From: Aldehydirespirator sp965116865
Lineage (GTDB): Bacteria > Actinomycetota > Acidimicrobiia > Acidimicrobiales > Aldehydirespiratoraceae
DNA: 64,000 bases
Direction: 5' to 3'
Assembly (NCBI GenBank): GCA_965116865.1
Contig: OZ220727.1
Span: 806,001-870,000, forward strand
The first letter of the stretch is position 1. The number at the start of each line of letters is the position of its first letter. Shown piece by piece: positions 39,795-48,379 of the stretch. The notes beneath the pieces were generated by a model, which did not search any database, was not told where the DNA came from, and saw only the letters and a program-made list of their open reading frames with translations. The translations under genes were made by a program, and so were the position numbers.

Positions 39795-40511
39795 ATGGCG
39801 CGCAAGGGCGACAGGTCGGGCCGCTCGCGGCCGCGACCGAGTGGCAGCAGCCCGCGACGGCGTGTTCCGCTCCCGCTGACCCCGCACCCTGAGCCGGATC
39901 CTCGTTCCGAGCTGATGCGCGCGCTGGGACCTCAGCACGGCCGGAACGCGGTGCGGCGTTTCGAGGAGGCGGCCAAGGCCTTCCGGGCCGAACGGTTCGA
40001 GGAGGCCCTTCCCCTGCTCACCCGCCTGACCCGCGATGCCCCGGAGGTCGCCGACGTACGCGAGCTCCACGGCCTGGTGCTGTACCGGCTGGGGCGGTTC
40101 AAGGCGGCCGCGGGAGAACTCGAATACTTCCGCGAGTTGAGCGGCTCCACCGAACAGCATCCGGTGCTGGCCGACTGCCACCGCGCTATGGGCCGGTGGG
40201 CCGACGTGGAGGCGCTCTGGAAGGAGCTGGGAGCGGCGTCGCCGTCGGCCGAACTGATGAACGAGGGGCGGCTGGTGATGGCTGGCGCCAAAGCCGACAG
40301 AGGTGAGCTTCCCGCGGCTATCCGGCTCCTGGAGCAGGGCTGGCGGCTGCCGTCGCGACCACGCTCCCATCACCTGCGGCGGGCTTACGCGCTCGCCGAT
40401 CTCTACGAGAAGGCGGGACGATCGCCACGCGCCCGCGAGCTGTTCCGCTGGGTCGAGTCCCACGACCCGCGTCTCGCCGATGTCTCCCAACGGGCCCGAT
40501 CCCTCTCCTGA
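39795..40511 (+). CDS. Tetratricopeptide-repeat-type protein of unknown function
   Basis: 238 residues. An Arg/Pro/Ser-rich basic N-terminus (about 1-35) precedes a helical region with TPR-like pairs: NAVRRFEEAAKAFRAERFEEA, LHGLVLYRLGRFKAAAGELE, ADCHRAMGRWADVEALWKEL, and RAYALADLYEKAGRSPRARELF. There is no signal peptide, so it is probably cytoplasmic and mediates protein contacts. It is preceded by the rRNA terminator, so it has its own promoter, and it is followed 195 bp later by the aldolase gene. I see nothing in that gap except closely repeated CATCAGGAGT Shine-Dalgarno-like strings. The basic tail might bind nucleic acid; that is a guess. Confidence 0.75.
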   Translation: MARKGDRSGRSRPRPSGSSPRRRVPLPLTPHPEPDPRSELMRALGPQHGRNAVRRFEEAAKAFRAERFEEALPLLTRLTRDAPEVADVRELHGLVLYRLGRFKAAAGELEYFRELSGSTEQHPVLADCHRAMGRWADVEALWKELGAASPSAELMNEGRLVMAGAKADRGELPAAIRLLEQGWRLPSRPRSHHLRRAYALADLYEKAGRSPRARELFRWVESHDPRLADVSQRARSLS

Positions 40512-40705
40512 GACCGGCCCCGCGGGGCGCCTTCGAGTCTGGAGCGCATCAGGTGGCGGCGGTCGCCGAGATTGCGCTGCCACGCCGGTCCGCGCGTTGC
40601 GCCGGGCGCGGGCGCTACCGTGGCCGCGGGCTGGCGCAGGTCGCCTGGCCTGCTGGTCGACGGTCGTCTCGGACCAGCCATCAGGAGTCACATCAGGAGT
40701 TCTCC

Positions 40706-41755
40706 GTGGACATTCACACATTGCTCGGCGACGACGCCGAGTCGCTGCTCGAGCACGAATGCAAGACCTTCGAGCGGGAGTCGCTGACCCTGCCCGGTCC
40801 CGACTTCGTGGACCGCGTCCTCGCCGCCAGCGACCGCCCGCCCCAGGTGCTGCGCAGCATCGGATCGCTGTTCGGCAGCGGCCGGCTGGCCGGCACCGGC
40901 TACGTGTCGATACTGCCCGTAGACCAGGGCGTCGAGCACTCCGGCGCAGCATCGTTCGCACCCAACCCCGCCTACTTCGACCCGCTGAACATCGTCGAAC
41001 TGGCCTTCGAGGGAGGCTGCAACGCGGTGGCCACCACCTTCGGCGTGCTGGGGATGGCGTCGCGCCGCTACGCCCATCGCATGCCGTTCATCGTCAAACT
41101 CAACCACAACGAACTGCTGAGCTGTCCCGAGTCCTACGACCAGACGATGTTCGGATCGGTGGAGCAGGCCTGGGACCTCGGCGCGGCCGGCGTCGGCGCA
41201 ACCGTCTACTTCGGCTCCGAGAACGCGCGCTGCCAGATCGGCGAGGTGTCCGAGGCATTCGCGGCCGCCCACGAACTCGGCATGTTCACCGTTCTGTGGT
41301 GCTACCTGCGCAACTCGGCGTTCAAGGTGGACGGCGCCGACTACCACGCAGCCGCCGACCTGACCGGCCAGGCCAACCATTTGGGCGTCACCATCGAGGC
41401 CGACATCATCAAGCAGAAGCTGCCCACCAACAACGGCGGCTACACCGCCGTCGGCTTCGGCAAGACCCACGACCTCGTCTACGACCGGCTCACCAGCGAC
41501 CATCCCATCGATCTGTGCCGTTACCAGGTGGCCAACTGCTACATGGGCCGGGTCGGGCTGATCAACAGCGGCGGAGCGTCGTCGGGGGCCGGCGACCTGG
41601 CCGAGGCGGTCGCCACCGCGGTCATCAACAAGCGGGCCGGCGGCACCGGGCTGATCTCGGGCCGCAAAGCCTTCCAGCGGCCCATGGCCGAAGGCGTCGA
41701 ACTGCTCAACGCCATCCAGGACGTGTACCTGGATCCGTCCGTCACCGTCGCCTGA
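40706..41755 (+). CDS. fbaB: Class I fructose-bisphosphate aldolase (FbaB/DhnA family)
   Basis: Glycolytic and gluconeogenic enzyme that forms a Schiff base with its sugar phosphate. GTG 40706 has AGGAG 7 bp upstream and gives 349 residues, the usual FbaB length; an in-frame ATG at 40553 would add a 51-residue Arg-rich stretch not seen in the family. Family segments include VSILPVDQGVEHSGA, PFIVKLNHNELLS, GAVGVGATVYFGSE-like GAAGVGATVYFGSEN, EADIIKQKLPTNNGG and GGASSG. Other DhnA-type aldolases are possible, but the pattern matches FbaB best. Confidence 0.87.
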   Translation: MDIHTLLGDDAESLLEHECKTFERESLTLPGPDFVDRVLAASDRPPQVLRSIGSLFGSGRLAGTGYVSILPVDQGVEHSGAASFAPNPAYFDPLNIVELAFEGGCNAVATTFGVLGMASRRYAHRMPFIVKLNHNELLSCPESYDQTMFGSVEQAWDLGAAGVGATVYFGSENARCQIGEVSEAFAAAHELGMFTVLWCYLRNSAFKVDGADYHAAADLTGQANHLGVTIEADIIKQKLPTNNGGYTAVGFGKTHDLVYDRLTSDHPIDLCRYQVANCYMGRVGLINSGGASSGAGDLAEAVATAVINKRAGGTGLISGRKAFQRPMAEGVELLNAIQDVYLDPSVTVA

Positions 41756-41858
41756 CCTCTGCCGCGGCGCGGGGACGGCTGGAGTTCGCGCGACGCTCGT
41801 GCCGAGTCGACGACGGTGCCGCGTGGTCGGCTGGGCAGCCCGAGCGAGTTCTCGAAGC

Positions 41859-42031
41859 ACCTTGCCTGCGACTGGCAGCTGTCGTCGCGGCTCAGGTGAC
41901 AGCGGTCATGATCGCCGATGGGGGCAAGACCTTGCCTGCGACTGGCAGCTGTCGTCGCGGCTCAGGTGACAGCGGTCATGATCGCCGATGGGGGCAAGAC
42001 CTTGCCTGCGACTGGCAGCTGTCGTCGCGGC
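41859..42031 (+). repeat. Tandem array, 70-bp period, 2.5 copies
   Basis: Units start at 41859, 41929 and 41999 with ACCTTGCCTGCGACTGGCAG. It lies in the 503-bp gap between fbaB and korA. The rest of that gap holds no gene I can support; TATAGT at 42172-42177 may be a -10 box for korA. Confidence 0.88.
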
Positions 42032-42258
42032 GACGGTCGTTGAATCCTGATGCGAAGTCGGAAGCATCAAAATGCCGGAGTCTGGCCATGCGGACGACGG
42101 TTGCTGACGACGAGGCCCGGAATCTGCAGATTCGAGGGGATGGATGCCACCGCGGCGCACGGCATGACGGCTATAGTTCGACTAGCGGGCCGGAGATGGT
42201 GGGTCTCAACTGCAGGCCGTGCCGTCCGCTCTCGCACAGCGGGTGCAAAGGAGCATCA

Positions 42259-44145
42259 GTGACTGAGACTTCGGCCCGGACCGAGGAGGTCCGCACCACC
42301 GACGGCATCGTGCTGCGCTTCGCGGGCGACTCTGGCGACGGAATACAGTTGACGGGCAACCGGTTCACATCGGCCAGCGCCCTGTTCGGCAACGACCTGG
42401 CCACCCTTCCGGAGTTCCCAGCTGAGATAAGGGCGCCGGCCGGCACCCTGGCCGGCGTCTCGTCGTTTCAGGTTCAAATCTCCGACCACGACATCACCAC
42501 CCCCGGTGACGCGCCGACCGTGCTTGTGGCCATGAACCCAGCAGCGCTGCGGGCCGACCTGTCGCTGGTGAAGCCGGGCGGCACGGTGATCGTGAACATC
42601 GACGCCTTCAACGAGCGCAATCTGGCCAAGGCCGGATACGGGTGCGACCCGCTGACCGACGGAAGCCTCGAAGGCTACACGGTGATCACCGCTCCCATGA
42701 CCGACCTCACCAAGCGGGCCTGCGAGAATCTGGGAGTCAAGCCCCGCGACGCCGAGCGGTCCAAGAACTTCTTCGCCCTCGGGCTGGTGTCGTGGCTGTA
42801 CTCGCGTCCGGTCCAGCCCACCGTCGATTGGATCGACCGCAAGTTCGCAGGACGCGACACAGTGGCCGCTGCCAACAAGGCCGCCTTTGCCGCGGGCCAC
42901 GCCTTCGGCGAGACCGCCGAACTGGGCGCCGCCCGGCTCGTGGTCAACGCGGCGGAGCTGGAGCCAGGCACCTACACCACCATAAGTGGCAACACCGCCC
43001 TGTCGTGGGGGCTCATCGCCGCCTCCCAGCAGGCCGGCCTGCCGCTGTTCCTGGGGTCCTACCCGATCACTCCGGCCAGCGACATCCTCCACGAACTGGC
43101 CCGCCACAAGAACTTCGGAGTCCGCACCCTGCAGGCCGAGGACGAGATCGCCGCGGTAGGCGCGGCCCTCGGCGCGGCCTACGGAGGCCACATCGGGGTC
43201 ACCGCCACCTCAGGGCCGGGCATGGCCCTCAAGGCCGAGACCGTCGGGCTGGCCGTCAGCTTGGAGCTGCCGCTGGTGGTTGTCGACATCCAGCGCGGCG
43301 GACCCTCCACCGGCCTGCCCACCAAGACCGAGGCAGCCGACCTGCTGATGGCCATGCACGGCCGTCACGGCGAGGCGCCTCTTCCGATCGTGGCCGCCCA
43401 GAGTCCCTCGGACTGCTTCTTCGCGGCCGTCGAGGCGGTGCGCCTGGCAGTGGAGCACCGGACGCCGGTGATCCTGCTGTCGGACGGCTACCTGGCCAAC
43501 AGCAGCGAGCCTTGGCGCATCCCCGACGTCGGGCAGATCTCCCCGATCCGAGTCGATTTCGCCTCCGGGCCCAACCATGTGAACGACGAGGGCGAGGCCG
43601 TCTTCTGGCCCTTCCGCCGCGACGAGCGGCTGGTGCGCCCCTGGGCCGTCCCGGGAACGCCGGGGCTGATGCACCGCATCGGCGGCATCGAGAAGGAGGA
43701 CGGCAGCGGCAACATCAGCTACGAGCCCGACAACCATCGGGCGATGGTGCGGCTGCGAGGCGAGCGGATCGCTCTGATCGCCCGCCACATCCCGCCGGCG
43801 GAGGTCGTCGGCGACCCGGACGCGGCCGTGGCGGTGGTGGGCTGGGGCTCGACGTGGGGAGCGATCACCTCGGCCCGGCGCCGGATCGAGGCGGTCGGCC
43901 ATCGATTGGCCCATGTTCACCTGCGACACTTGAACCCTCTGCCCGCCAATCTCGGCGACCTGCTGCGAACCTTCGAGCGGGTGCTGGTGCCCGAGATGAA
44001 CACCGGGCAGCTGTGCCGGATGCTGAGGGCGGAGTATCTCGTCGACGCCCGATCGGTGACCAAGGTCTCCGGTCAGCCCTTCACAGCGGCCGAGCTCGTC
44101 GAGGCCTGCTGGGAGGAGATCACCACTACCGAAGGAGCGCGATGA
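42259..44145 (+). CDS. korA: 2-oxoacid:acceptor oxidoreductase, alpha subunit (KorA, gamma-alpha fusion)
   Basis: With KorB it converts 2-oxoglutarate (or another 2-oxoacid) plus CoA to the acyl-CoA, passing electrons to ferredoxin; in Actinobacteria such enzymes often serve the TCA cycle. GTG 42259 follows AAAGGAG by 6 bp. The 628-residue chain starts with a gamma domain (about 15-200: LRFAGDSGDGIQLTGNRF, KNFFALGLVSWLYSRP) and continues with the pyrimidine-binding alpha domain (about 240 on: GNTALSWGLIAASQQAG, GSYPITPASDILHEL, QAEDEIAAVGAALGAAYGG, TSGPGMALKAE). Its stop overlaps the korB start (ATGA). Substrate choice between 2-oxoglutarate and pyruvate cannot be settled here. Confidence 0.92.
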   Translation: MTETSARTEEVRTTDGIVLRFAGDSGDGIQLTGNRFTSASALFGNDLATLPEFPAEIRAPAGTLAGVSSFQVQISDHDITTPGDAPTVLVAMNPAALRADLSLVKPGGTVIVNIDAFNERNLAKAGYGCDPLTDGSLEGYTVITAPMTDLTKRACENLGVKPRDAERSKNFFALGLVSWLYSRPVQPTVDWIDRKFAGRDTVAAANKAAFAAGHAFGETAELGAARLVVNAAELEPGTYTTISGNTALSWGLIAASQQAGLPLFLGSYPITPASDILHELARHKNFGVRTLQAEDEIAAVGAALGAAYGGHIGVTATSGPGMALKAETVGLAVSLELPLVVVDIQRGGPSTGLPTKTEAADLLMAMHGRHGEAPLPIVAAQSPSDCFFAAVEAVRLAVEHRTPVILLSDGYLANSSEPWRIPDVGQISPIRVDFASGPNHVNDEGEAVFWPFRRDERLVRPWAVPGTPGLMHRIGGIEKEDGSGNISYEPDNHRAMVRLRGERIALIARHIPPAEVVGDPDAAVAVVGWGSTWGAITSARRRIEAVGHRLAHVHLRHLNPLPANLGDLLRTFERVLVPEMNTGQLCRMLRAEYLVDARSVTKVSGQPFTAAELVEACWEEITTTEGAR

Positions 44146-45155
44146 CGGAGGCGCCGGCCACCACTCGCAAGGACTGGGCCACCGACCAGGAGGTCCGCTG
44201 GTGCCCGGGCTGCGGCGACTACTCGATCCTGACTGCGGTGCAGTTGCTGATGCCCGAACTGGGTGTGCGCCGTGAAGACACCGTGTTCGTGTCGGGGATC
44301 GGCTGCGCGGCCCGGTTCCCCTACTACATGAACACCTACGGCCTGCACGCCATCCACGGACGCTCGCCGGCGGTCGCCACCGGCCTGGCCATGGCGCGTA
44401 GCGACCTGCACGTTTGGGTGGTGGGCGGCGACGGCGACATGATGTCGATCGGCGGCAACCATCTGATCCACGCCCTGCGCCGCAACGTGAACCTGAACAT
44501 CCTGCTGTTCAACAACCAGATCTATGGGCTGACCAAAGGCCAGTACTCGCCTACCAGCGAGCGGGGCAAGGTCACCAAGTCCACCCCCCACGGCTCGGTC
44601 GAGCAGCCGTTCAACGCGGTGTCGCTGGCGCTCGGGGCCGAGGCGTCGTTCGTGGCGCGCACCCATGACATGGACCGGAGCCACATGCAGGAGACGTTCC
44701 GGCGGGCCCACGACCATCCTGGAGCGGCGTTCGTGGAGGTCTTCCAGAACTGCAACGTGTTCAACGACGGCGCCTTCGCGGCCCTCACCAAGCGCGACGC
44801 CCGCGACTCGATGCTGATCGACCTGCGCCACGGCGAGCCGGTGCGCTTCGGCGCCGACGACGAGTTCGGCGTGGTGATGGACGGCGGCCGGGCTCGGGTG
44901 GTGACCGTCGCTGACGTGGGAGCGGATGCCCTCGTGGTGCACGACGAGACCGATCCCGACCCGTCGACAGCGTTCGCTCTGAGCCGTCTGGCCAACACCA
45001 ACGATGTGCCCACCCCGATCGGGGTCTTCCGGGCGGTGGAGCGGCCCGAGTATGGCTCGGCGGTCACCTCCCAGATTGCCGCCTCACAGTCCAAGGCCGG
45101 TCCCGGCGACCTTCGCGAACTGCTGCATTCCCGCCCTACCTGGCAAGTCGCCTGA
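44142..45155 (+). CDS. korB: 2-oxoacid:acceptor oxidoreductase, beta subunit (KorB)
   Basis: Thiamine-diphosphate-binding partner of KorA, 337 residues. It starts at ATG 44142 with GAAGGAG upstream and a 4-bp overlap with korA. Hallmarks: VRWCPGCGDYSIL, whose cysteines with others bind a [4Fe-4S] cluster; SGIGCAARFPYYMNTYG; the TPP motif GDGDMMSIGGNH, ending near NNQIYGLTKGQYSPTS. The last 41 bp, including the stop, are repeated 125 bp downstream, so the end of the gene has been copied into the intergenic region. Confidence 0.93.
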   Translation: MTEAPATTRKDWATDQEVRWCPGCGDYSILTAVQLLMPELGVRREDTVFVSGIGCAARFPYYMNTYGLHAIHGRSPAVATGLAMARSDLHVWVVGGDGDMMSIGGNHLIHALRRNVNLNILLFNNQIYGLTKGQYSPTSERGKVTKSTPHGSVEQPFNAVSLALGAEASFVARTHDMDRSHMQETFRRAHDHPGAAFVEVFQNCNVFNDGAFAALTKRDARDSMLIDLRHGEPVRFGADDEFGVVMDGGRARVVTVADVGADALVVHDETDPDPSTAFALSRLANTNDVPTPIGVFRAVERPEYGSAVTSQIAASQSKAGPGDLRELLHSRPTWQVA

Positions 45156-45362
45156 CCCTGGGCGGCTGCGCCGACGGATCCGACCGGGCAGGCGCCTCCG
45201 GCCGGGGCCACCGAGTGCGAGACGATCGAGCCTGCCCTCGCGAACTGCTGCATTCCCGCCCTACCTGGCAAGTCGCCTGACCCTGGGCGGCTGCGCCGAC
45301 GGATCCGACCGGGCAGGCGCCTCCGGCCGGGGCCACCGAGTGCGAGACGATCGAGCCTGCCC
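45113..45362 (+). repeat. Two-copy tandem repeat, 125-bp unit, starting in the korB 3' end
   Basis: Units at 45113-45237 and 45238-45362 are practically identical and begin TCGCGAACTGCTGCATTCCC. The first contains the last 14 codons and stop of korB. Confidence 0.92.
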
Positions 45363-45461
45363 TCCACGGTCCGGAGCGCGCCGCCTGCAGGTCGACCGGG
45401 ACCGTCGGCCGCGCTAATGGGCGTCGAGCCTGCCCTCCACGGTCCGGGGCGCGCCGCCTGC
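45351..45461 (+). repeat. Two-copy direct repeat, 38-bp arms, period 73 bp
   Basis: Arms at 45351-45388 and 45424-45461 begin TCGAGCCTGCCCTCCACGGT and differ at a few positions. Overlaps the end of the 125-bp repeat and stops 30 bp before the end of the minus-strand phosphoribosyltransferase gene. Confidence 0.85.
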
Positions 45462-45490
45462 GGACGGTCAGCGCCGCCGGCAGGCCGGTC

Positions 45491-46003
45491 TCAGGCGTCG
45501 AGCACCTGGTGGGCGGCTTGGACCAGGTCGACCACAGGCGGCAGGGTGGACCACGGGAAGTTGATCCACAGGTCGGTGCGCCGCCACACGTAGTCGCATT
45601 TCACCAGCGATTGGGACTTCTCGTACAGCACCGCCGAGCGGACCTCGGCCACCTCGCCGAGGCAGTAGTCGCGCACCATCTTGAGGGTGTGGCCTGTGTC
45701 GGCGACGTCGTCTGCGATCAGGACGTTGGACCGGCGGTGATCGACGAGGTCGAGCTGCGGGGGCAGCACCACCGGAACCTCGAGGCGCTCGCCGACGCCG
45801 GTGTAGTACTCGCAGTTCATGACGTACACATTCTTGACCGACAGCGCGTAGCCCAGCGACCCGGCGCAGAACAGCCCGCCCCGGGCGATGGCCAGGATCA
45901 TGTCGGGTCTGTAGCCGTCGTCGGCGACGATCTGCGCCAACTCGCGGACGCCGCGCCCGTAGAGCGTCCAGTCCATCTCCTCCCGTGCCGTGCTGTCGCC
46001 CAT
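45491..46003 (-). CDS. Purine-type phosphoribosyltransferase
   Basis: 170 residues. The PRPP-binding motif VLIADDVADTGHTL (94-107) and the early pyrophosphate-loop segment ILAIARGGLFCAG mark a type I phosphoribosyltransferase. The form is close to the xanthine/hypoxanthine group that transfers ribose phosphate to a purine base in salvage. The start is an ATG at 46003 with AGGAGG 12 bp upstream. It faces korB across the repeat block and is divergent from the ATPase gene. A purine salvage role would fit the purine-catabolic genes 3 kb away, but the base specificity is not evident. Confidence 0.8.
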   Translation of the reverse strand: MGDSTAREEMDWTLYGRGVRELAQIVADDGYRPDMILAIARGGLFCAGSLGYALSVKNVYVMNCEYYTGVGERLEVPVVLPPQLDLVDHRRSNVLIADDVADTGHTLKMVRDYCLGEVAEVRSAVLYEKSQSLVKCDYVWRRTDLWINFPWSTLPPVVDLVQAAHQVLDA

Positions 46004-46186
46004 GGCGGTTCGTCCTCCTGTGGTTCCCGGCAGGTTCTCTAGTTCCTACTAGCTCCCGCCGTCCCGCGGTGGGATGACCGCACCCTCGGCCCGCGCCCAT
46101 GATCCGCATGACCTGCGACATGACAGATCTGCACAGAATCCATGCAACAGGCAACCTCGCCACGAAACACCGACGCGACCGGGCGC

Positions 46187-46192
46187 TAGCGT
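46187..46192 (+). promoter_or_regulatory. Candidate -10 box of a leaderless transcript for the ATPase-nuclease pair
   Basis: TAGCGT ends 6 nt before GTG 46199; there is no Shine-Dalgarno. Confidence 0.35.
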
Positions 46193-46198
46193 GGCCGT

Positions 46199-47653
46199 GT
46201 GGGCGTCTCGGTCGAACTGTCCAATCTCGGGCCGTTGCGGTCGGCGGAGCTGGAACTGGGCGACCTCACGCTGCTGACCGGCGAGAACAACACGGGCAAG
46301 ACCTTCCTGGCCACGGTCCTGCACCGGGCTCTCGCCGCGTCGCCTCCCGCCCGGTGGCTGCCGCGACGCCACTTGGACGGGGTGCCGTCGGAGATCGAGG
46401 AGTGGGTCGTGAGCGCTCTCGACGAACCGGCCGACGGTCCGGCCGGAGAGGAGCCGGTCATGGCGCCGAGCGGGGCGGTCACGGACTGGGCCGACCGCTT
46501 CACGACCGAGGTCCTGCGCGACTATGGAGCGAGCGTGCGCAACTCCATCGCGTATGCGTTCGGAGCCGAGGCGTCGCTGTTGCGACGACGGACGCACAGT
46601 CGGCACGCCTCCGACTGCTACCTGCGGATACGCAGCTCGGATCCGTCATGGCGGGTCGAGATCCGTTTCGATTCGGCGGAAGTGTCCGTCGACCCGCCCG
46701 ACTCGGACGGGTTGCTGAGGGCTTTCCTGAGGCCTGCCGACATCCGGCTAGCCGCTCGAACGGACAGGCACTCGCCGCGTCGGAGCTCGATGATGATCGA
46801 TCATGTGCTCGGCCTCGACATGGGCGGAGCCTCCCCCCGTCGCAATCTGGGTCTGTTCTCTTCCTGGCCGCGCAGCGCCTTGCATCTGCCCGCCGATCGC
46901 ACCGGGATCATGCAGAGCCACAACGTGCTGGCCGGCGCCGCGGTGCGCCAGTCGGCGAGGGCCGGCATCCGGCCCATCGAGATCGAGACGCTGCCGGGAA
47001 CGTCGGCCGACTTCCTTTCCCTGGTCCTCGAGATCCCCGAGTACGGGCAGGTCTCTCGCCGCGGGGAGACCACGTTCTCGGCGCTCGTCCGCAAGTTCGA
47101 GTCCCGGATGCGGGCGCAGATCGAGGTCGATCAGCGTTCCGACGGTCTCGACGCCATCGTCGCGGCGACGCCGGAGGGCCGGTTTCCGATGGCGCGGGCG
47201 TCATCGATGCTGTCCGAACTGGCGCCGTTGCTCCTCGTGCTCAAGTCCCGCTTGTTCGTCGACCACATCACCATCGATGAGCCTGAGGCGCACCTTCATC
47301 CTGGGATGCAGGTGCGGGTGGCGTCGTTCTTGGCCGAGTTGGTGAACAGCGGGATGGGGCTCGTGCTCACCACTCACTCGGACTTCTTCGTCTCGCAGTT
47401 CAACAACATGATCAGGCGCCATGAACTTGCTGCGTCGTCCGGCCCGGCGGGCTCCAACGGCACCCCTTCGCTGGCCCGGTCCAGGGTCTGCGCGTTGACG
47501 TTCTCACGCGAGAACGGCTGGTGCACGGCGCGGGAGTCTGTCCCGGACCGCCTCGACGGCATCGACGAGTCCACGTTCACAGATGTGATGCGCAAGCAGT
47601 ACGCCGAGACGGCGAGACTAGTCGACGGGCTGATCGAGTCTGCTGCAGAATGA
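46199..47653 (+). CDS. OLD/RecF-like AAA ATPase
   Basis: ABC-type ATPase of the SMC/RecF/OLD superfamily, 484 residues. It opens with the short first strand and Walker A typical of these proteins (LTLLTGENNTGKTFL, motif at 28-35). The C-terminal half shows the Walker B and D-loop TIDEPEAHLHPGMQ near 357-371 and the switch HS in LTTHSDFFVSQFNN. The middle (about 70-300) is variable. No TOPRIM domain follows, unlike full OLD nucleases. The next gene starts 6 bp later and encodes a PD-(D/E)XK-like protein, so the two probably form an ATPase-nuclease complex. Many such pairs are anti-phage systems; that role is inferred from architecture alone. Confidence 0.82.
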   Translation: MGVSVELSNLGPLRSAELELGDLTLLTGENNTGKTFLATVLHRALAASPPARWLPRRHLDGVPSEIEEWVVSALDEPADGPAGEEPVMAPSGAVTDWADRFTTEVLRDYGASVRNSIAYAFGAEASLLRRRTHSRHASDCYLRIRSSDPSWRVEIRFDSAEVSVDPPDSDGLLRAFLRPADIRLAARTDRHSPRRSSMMIDHVLGLDMGGASPRRNLGLFSSWPRSALHLPADRTGIMQSHNVLAGAAVRQSARAGIRPIEIETLPGTSADFLSLVLEIPEYGQVSRRGETTFSALVRKFESRMRAQIEVDQRSDGLDAIVAATPEGRFPMARASSMLSELAPLLLVLKSRLFVDHITIDEPEAHLHPGMQVRVASFLAELVNSGMGLVLTTHSDFFVSQFNNMIRRHELAASSGPAGSNGTPSLARSRVCALTFSRENGWCTARESVPDRLDGIDESTFTDVMRKQYAETARLVDGLIESAAE

Positions 47654-47659
47654 GCGCCT

Positions 47660-48259
47660 GTGCTGCATTCGTCGGAGCCTGCCCGTTGCCTTGACGGCGA
47701 CTGCGGAATCTGTCGGCTCAACGCACTGTTCGGTACCACTATCTTCGGATGGGGGCGAAGAATTGACGGCGACTGCGGAATCTGTCGGCTCAACGCACGG
47801 CTGATCGATGGCGGGGCGGAGGCGGTTCCCTGGGATGACCTCGACGAGCACGCCTGCCGGCTGCACGTCAGGCCCGGCGAGGGAGTTCGCTGCATCCACG
47901 GGATCCGCCTCGACATGCAGGGAGCGTCCTACCGGCGGGTGTCCAAGGCTGAAGACCGCAGGATGTGCGACTTTGCGGTCTTGGCCGCGTCAGACGGCAC
48001 GGCCCACTGCGTCGCAGTCGAGTTGAAGAGCGGGATCGCTTATGCCGAGGACGTGGAGCAACTCTCCGAAGGACTCAGAGCCATGCACGACAATCTCGAC
48101 GCGAGCGGCGTGGACTGCCGCCCTCGCGCGCTGCTCGTCGCGGGCCGGGAACTGGACAAGCTGAGGTTCTCGTTGCGGGACCGGCTCGCGAGCCTGAGGT
48201 TCGGTGCCCGGCCGGTGCGCCTAGAGATTGTTGAATGCGGCCATTGCCTGCACCTGTGA
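47660..48259 (+). CDS. PD-(D/E)XK-like putative nuclease partner of the ATPase
   Basis: 199 residues, starting 6 bp after the ATPase stop at GTG 47660. The core reads CDFAVLAASDG, then VAVELKSG, giving Asp104 and Glu121-x-Lys123 in the spacing of a PD-(D/E)XK nuclease, followed by a helix AEDVEQLSEGL. The N-terminus is cysteine-rich (CLDGDCGICRLNA) and may bind metal. A 72-bp in-frame duplication (47691-47798) has copied DGDCGICRLNA and inserted LFGTTIFGWGRRI, so 24 residues are additional. I do not recognise a named family. A role as effector of a two-gene defence system is inference. Confidence 0.65.
   Translation: MLHSSEPARCLDGDCGICRLNALFGTTIFGWGRRIDGDCGICRLNARLIDGGAEAVPWDDLDEHACRLHVRPGEGVRCIHGIRLDMQGASYRRVSKAEDRRMCDFAVLAASDGTAHCVAVELKSGIAYAEDVEQLSEGLRAMHDNLDASGVDCRPRALLVAGRELDKLRFSLRDRLASLRFGARPVRLEIVECGHCLHL
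47691..47798 (+). repeat. In-frame two-copy repeat inside the nuclease gene, 36-bp arms, period 72 bp
   Basis: Arms at 47691-47726 and 47763-47798 are identical (start TTGACGGCGACTGCGGAATC). The 36 bp between them can fold through TCTTCG and CGAAGA. Confidence 0.93.
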
Positions 48260-48379
48260 GCATGTCCGAGGCTCCTGGAGAGGGTGGATCGAACAGCCCG
48301 ACGGCGTGCCGGAGACCGGCAGCAGCCGCATCGAAGGCTTGAACCTCGCCCATCCGAACCTGACGCTGTTGTACCGTTC

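Noticed and set aside
46004..46198. A gene in the gap between the phosphoribosyltransferase and ATPase genes
   Set aside because: Only overlapping GC-rich frames without start signals are present; the gap most likely holds divergent promoters.
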